From Lysobacteraceae bacterium UBA6001 (GTDB lineage Bacteria > Pseudomonadota > Gammaproteobacteria > Xanthomonadales > Xanthomonadaceae): a DNA stretch of 25,091 nt. Both the position numbers and the translations under genes were made by a program. The first letter of the stretch is position 1. Each line of letters opens with the position of its first letter. The stretch is taken from assembly GCA_002429615.1 (NCBI GenBank), contig DJAN01000184.1, forward strand, positions 418-25,508, read 5' to 3'. Shown here piece after piece: positions 22,152 to 25,091 of the stretch. Under the pieces are notes generated by a model. The model saw only the letters and a list, made by a program, of their open reading frames with translations. It was not told where the DNA came from and made no database searches.

Positions 22152-22616
22152 ATGAGTGATTTCGATCTCACGCCTCCTTCCGCCGCGCAGCGCGATGCCT
22201 TGATCGCCGGTCTCAGCGAGGAGGAAAAGCGCGTACTGCTGCATCACGGCACCGAAGCGCCGTTCTGCGGCGTGTTCCTCGACAACAAGCTCGAAGGCGT
22301 CTACACCTGCCGGCTGTGCGGGCTGCCGCTGTTCCGCTCAAGCGCCAAATTCGACTCAGGCACCGGCTGGCCGAGCTTCTTCGCGCCCTATGACCCGGCG
22401 CACGTCGCTGAAATCCGCGATACCAGCCACGGCATGATTCGCACCGAGATCACCTGCGCCCGTTGCGGCAGCCATCTCGGCCACGTGTTCCCGGATGGCC
22501 CGCCGCCGACCGGCGAACGCCACTGCCTCAACTCGGTGTCGCTGGCATTCACCGAGCAGGGCCAGGCGCTGCCCAATCCCCTGCATCGCGGGGGCGCCGA
22601 AGCCGGCACGGCCTGA
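22152..22616 (+). CDS. msrB: Peptide-methionine (R)-S-oxide reductase
   Basis: A 154-residue MsrB that reduces methionine-R-sulfoxide in proteins. Zinc ligands are Cys53/Cys56 (CRLC) and Cys102/Cys105 (CARC); the catalytic cysteine is Cys125 in RHCLNSVSL. The substrate-pocket motif [10 protein letters not shown] is present, with threonine where some MsrB proteins have cysteine. There is no signal peptide, so it acts in the cytoplasm. The ATG at 22152 is the only sensible start. A hairpin follows its stop. Confidence 0.96.
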   Translation: MSDFDLTPPSAAQRDALIAGLSEEEKRVLLHHGTEAPFCGVFLDNKLEGVYTCRLCGLPLFRSSAKFDSGTGWPSFFAPYDPAHVAEIRDTSHGMIRTEITCARCGSHLGHVFPDGPPPTGERHCLNSVSLAFTEQGQALPNPLHRGGAEAGTA

Positions 22617-22642
22617 CGCGGCGGATATTCACGGCGCCGCGT
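22616..22642 (+). terminator. Weak hairpin after msrB
   Basis: ACGCGGC and GCCGCGT pair around a 13-base loop, beginning at the last base of the msrB stop codon. No T tract follows. Confidence 0.35.
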
Positions 22643-22687
22643 CGGCCACGGCGCTAGCGTCGGTCGGGTTCTCCCGGGAGACGCCCG

Positions 22688-23140
22688 ATGCGTATGCGCC
22701 TCATCGATGTGCCAGCCGTGCTTCCCGCCACATTGCCGCTGGTAGTGGCGCTGCTGGTCCTGGTCGGCTGCGACAAGCCGGCCCGGGATGCCGCCGTGTC
22801 GGCACCGCCCATCGCCCAGACGCCGCCGCCTTCCGGCGACGACGCTGGCGCGGCCGGGGCCGCGCAGCCGGGGATTGCCGCGGCCGCTCCCGATGCCGTC
22901 ACGGCCCACTGGAACTGTGACGGCCATCCGGTGACCGCGAACTACGACAACACCCGCCACGACGTCCGCCTGCGCATTGGCAGCAGCGAACTGACCCTGC
23001 CCGCCGCGGTCTCGGGCTCCGGCGCGCGCTACGCCGATGCGGCCGGCAACGAGTTCTGGGAACACCAAGGGGAATCAACACTTACGCTCGCCAGCGGCAA
23101 ACCCCGGCACTGCATCCGGGCCGCCACGGCCGGGAACTGA
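22688..23140 (+). CDS. Lipoprotein with MliC-like (C-type lysozyme inhibitor) domain
   Basis: A 150-residue lipoprotein. The hydrophobic start ends in the lipobox LVGC, making Cys28 the lipid anchor. An Ala/Pro-rich flexible spacer (about 30-70) follows. The C-terminal domain has the MliC pattern: WNCDGHPVTANYDNTRHDVR, then LTLPAAVSGSGARYADAAGN and EFWEHQGESTLTLASGKPRH with two conserved cysteines. MliC proteins block host C-type lysozyme at the outer membrane; inhibition here is inferred from the domain. GGGAG before the start supports translation; the third codon ATG is an alternative. Confidence 0.85.
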   Translation: MRMRLIDVPAVLPATLPLVVALLVLVGCDKPARDAAVSAPPIAQTPPPSGDDAGAAGAAQPGIAAAAPDAVTAHWNCDGHPVTANYDNTRHDVRLRIGSSELTLPAAVSGSGARYADAAGNEFWEHQGESTLTLASGKPRHCIRAATAGN

Positions 23141-23182
23141 CGCAGGCAGGCCGGCGGGGCCAGCCGATCCGGCAGATCGACC

Positions 23183-23209
23183 TTCAGAAATCGGCCGGGG
23201 GGCCGAAAA
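23183..23209 (+). promoter_or_regulatory. Possible sigma-28 (FliA) promoter of motAB
   Basis: GCCGAAAA (23202-23209) matches seven of eight positions of the flagellar sigma-28 -10 box GCCGATAA. A TTCAGAAA (23183-23190) lies 11 bases upstream, where the -35 would be, but matches poorly. The same bases also form a small hairpin (TCGGCC-GGGG-GGCCGA, 23191-23206). Confidence 0.4.
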
Positions 23210-23238
23210 CTGTGATATCCGTCCGCCCCCCTGCCGCT

Positions 23239-24093
23239 ATGCTCATCATCGTAGGTCTCATCATCGTCGTCCTCAGCGTGCTGGGCGGCTACGTCGGCGC
23301 CCATGGCAAGCTGGCCGCGCTCTGGCAGCCGTTCGAGCTGGTCATCATCGGCGGCGCGGCGCTCGGCGCCTTCCTGGTCGGCACGCCGGCCAAGACCGTC
23401 AAGGCCACGCTGGCCGCGGTGCCCGCGGTGTTCAAGGGCCCCAAGTACAAGAACCAGGACTACCTGGACGTACTCAGCCTGATCTACGAACTGCTCAACA
23501 AGGCCCGCCGCGAAGGCTTCATGGCGCTGGAGGACCACGTCGAGCGGCCGCAGGAAAGCGCGCTGTTCGCCAACTATCCCAAGGTGCTGTCCGATCACCA
23601 CCTGATCGACTTCATCACCGACTGCCTGCGCCTGATGATCGGCAGCAACATCGAGCCGCATGAGCTTGAACCGCTGCTGGAGCTGGAGCTGGAGAAGCAC
23701 CATCACGAAGTCATGGCGCCGGCACACGCGCTGACCAAGGTCGCCGACGGCCTGCCGGGCTTCGGCATCGTCGCCGCGGTGCTGGGCATCGTCATCACCA
23801 TGGGCGCGATCGGCGGCGATATCGCCGAAGTCGGCGCGCACGTCGCCGGTGCGCTGGTCGGCACCTTCCTCGGCATCCTGCTGGCCTACGGCTTCATCGG
23901 CCCGATCGCGGCGGCGGTGGAAGCGCGTGCCGAGCAGGACGCGCGCATCTACGAGTCGGTCAAGACCGCCCTGCTCGCCTGCCTGCGCGGCTACAACCCG
24001 AAGATCGCCCTGGAATTCGCCCGCAAGACGCTGCCGTCCAACGTGCGCCCGGGCTTCTCGGAGTTCGAGGCCCACCTGAAGAGCATCAAGTAA
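23239..24093 (+). CDS. motA: Flagellar motor stator protein MotA
   Basis: A 284-residue inner-membrane protein of the proton-driven MotAB stator. The first helix is MLIIVGLIIVVLSVLGGYVG, with further hydrophobic segments at about 30-50, 170-195 and 200-225, four in total. The cytoplasmic loop contains NKARREGFMALEDHVERPQE, including the conserved charged residues that touch FliG, and the proline-bearing segment HALTKVADGLPGFGIVAAVL. I choose the ATG at 23239 because it starts the first helix in the expected place; a GTG at 23212 adds nine residues. motB follows 13 bases later. Confidence 0.95.
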   Translation: MLIIVGLIIVVLSVLGGYVGAHGKLAALWQPFELVIIGGAALGAFLVGTPAKTVKATLAAVPAVFKGPKYKNQDYLDVLSLIYELLNKARREGFMALEDHVERPQESALFANYPKVLSDHHLIDFITDCLRLMIGSNIEPHELEPLLELELEKHHHEVMAPAHALTKVADGLPGFGIVAAVLGIVITMGAIGGDIAEVGAHVAGALVGTFLGILLAYGFIGPIAAAVEARAEQDARIYESVKTALLACLRGYNPKIALEFARKTLPSNVRPGFSEFEAHLKSIK

Positions 24094-24106
24094 GGGGCCC
24101 GCGACC

Positions 24107-25073
24107 ATGCCGGAGAAATCCACCGTCATCATGCGGCGGGTCAAGAAGGTCCAGGCCGCCGCCCACCATGGCGGTGCCTGGAAGGTGGCCTATGCCGACT
24201 TCGTGACCGCGATGATGGCCTTCTTCCTGGTGATGTGGCTGGTCGGCGCGACCACCACCAAGCAGCGCGAAGCGGTGTCGGAGTACTTCCGCAATCCGAG
24301 CCCGCTGCAGGGCAAGAGCCCGGCGCCGGCCCCCGGCATGAACGGCCCGGGCGGCGCCAGCAATTCGATGATCAAGCTCGGCGGCACCATGGAGATTCCC
24401 AAGGGCCAGGGGCCGGACCCGTTCAACAAGAAGGCCTCCGGTCCGACCGACGAGGAGCGCAAGGCGCAGGAGAAGGCGCAGCTCGAATCGTTGATGCAGG
24501 AGCTGACCGAGGCCATCAGCAAGAGCCAGGCGCTGGAGCCGTTCAAGGACCAGCTGCTGCTGGACCTCACCCCCGACGGCCTGCGCATCCAGATCGTGGA
24601 CAAGCAGAACCGGCCGATGTTCGACATGGGCAGCGCGCGGCTGAAGGACTACACCGGCGGCATCCTTCACGAGCTGGCGCAGTTCATCAACCAGGTGCCG
24701 AACCACATCAGCATCACCGGCCACACCGACATCACCGCGTACAGCAACACGCGCGGTTACGGGAACTGGGAGCTGAGCGCCGACCGTGCCAACGCCGCGC
24801 GCCGGGCCCTGATCGAAGGCGGCATGGCCGAAGACAAGGTGAGCCGCGTGGTCGGGCTGGCGTCTTCGGTGCTGTTCGACAAGGCCAATCCGGAAAACCC
24901 GATCAACCGCCGCATCAGCATCGTGGTGATGACCCACGATGCCGAGGAGGCCCTGCTCGGCGAAGGTGGGCAGCGACTGGCGGTCGGGCCGGTGCTGCCG
25001 GATGCCGATACGCGCATGCCGGATGCGCCGGGCACTGGCACTACACCGGCGGCGACGAGCGAGCCGGCGGCGG
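24107..25073 (+). CDS. motB: Flagellar motor protein MotB, 3' end missing
   Basis: The start ATG at 24107 has AAGGGG upstream. The visible 322 codons begin MPEKSTVIMRRVKKVQAAAH and contain the single membrane helix YADFVTAMMAFFLVMWLV, with the proton-carrying Asp31. The periplasmic OmpA-like peptidoglycan-binding domain follows, with ITGHTDITAY, WELSADRANAARRALI and NRRISIVV. A proline/alanine-rich tail has begun when the sequence ends. The frame is still open at the end, and the final 18 bases (25074-25091) are adapter, so the true C-terminus is not in the window. Confidence 0.95.
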
Positions 25074-25091
25074 AGATCGGAAGAGCGGTTC
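25074..25091. other. Illumina adapter sequence at the contig end
   Basis: AGATCGGAAGAGCGGTTC is the start of the standard Illumina paired-end adapter. Its exact match at the very last bases shows untrimmed reads, not genomic DNA. The codons it adds to motB are artefacts. Confidence 0.95.

Noticed and set aside
22152..22616. msrB as a defective enzyme because the second cysteine of SGCGWPSF is threonine
   Set aside because: Threonine at this position is common in active MsrB proteins, and the catalytic cysteine and zinc ligands are intact.
1..25091. CRISPR arrays, tRNA or rRNA genes, insertion sequences, prophage genes
   Set aside because: Read through on both strands without seeing spaced repeats, cloverleaf-type genes, transposase-like proteins or phage genes. 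Covariance-model searches could not be run.

Overview
The window is high-GC DNA with tightly packed genes and no mobile element, CRISPR array, rRNA or tRNA that I could see. Gene content points to a gammaproteobacterium of the Xanthomonadaceae/Lysobacteraceae (Xanthomonas, Stenotrophomonas, Lysobacter, Luteimonas type). The pointers are an E3 with an N-terminal lipoyl domain next to aceF, DUF3247, DUF3016, a YajQ protein, and a divergent Lrp/dadA-alr locus. Genus cannot be fixed from the sequence alone. The last 18 bases are an Illumina adapter, so the right edge is almost certainly a raw contig end; the left edge starts inside a 26-nt repeat and may be one too.

Layout. 1-2181 (minus): pyruvate dehydrogenase genes aceF, a secreted protein of unknown function, and the start of lpd. 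2339-2857 (minus): a DNA-deoxyinosine glycosylase. 3055-3696 (plus): an OmpW-type porin. 3773-6377 (minus): the methionine importer metN-metI-metQ. 6490-7386 (minus): an EamA/DMT transporter. 7475-9392 (plus): a YajQ-family nucleotide-binding protein, DUF1415, and a short-chain dehydrogenase. 9414-11856 (minus): an overlapping rsmC-rsuA-HAD phosphatase operon (rRNA modification). 11998-12261 (plus): a small unknown protein. 12278-16138 (minus): a PQQ-type sugar dehydrogenase lipoprotein, the Sm-like DUF3247 protein, and a soluble PAS-PAS hybrid histidine kinase. 16242-16941 (minus): two unknown genes. 17147-17716 (plus): DUF3016. 17727-20095 (minus): dadA-alr, for D-alanine/L-alanine metabolism, divergent from an Lrp/AsnC regulator (20243-20722, plus). 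20780-22068 (minus): a Q-rich small protein, a proline-rich secreted protein and DUF3224. 22152-23140 (plus): msrB and an MliC-like lipoprotein. 23239 to the end (plus): motA and motB, the flagellar stator, cut by the contig end.

Translational coupling by 4-base ATGA/GTGA overlaps recurs (aceF/unknown, metN/metI, rsmC/rsuA, rsuA/HAD). Convergent gene pairs end on shared hairpins, the most striking being a perfect 30-bp palindrome holding both stop codons at 12255-12284. No intergenic stretch exceeds 300 bases; the longest are 16942-17146 and 2858-3054. This is mostly conserved core chromosome. I found no convincing novel multi-gene system; the points worth following are small proteins, regulatory palindromes and assembly artefacts.
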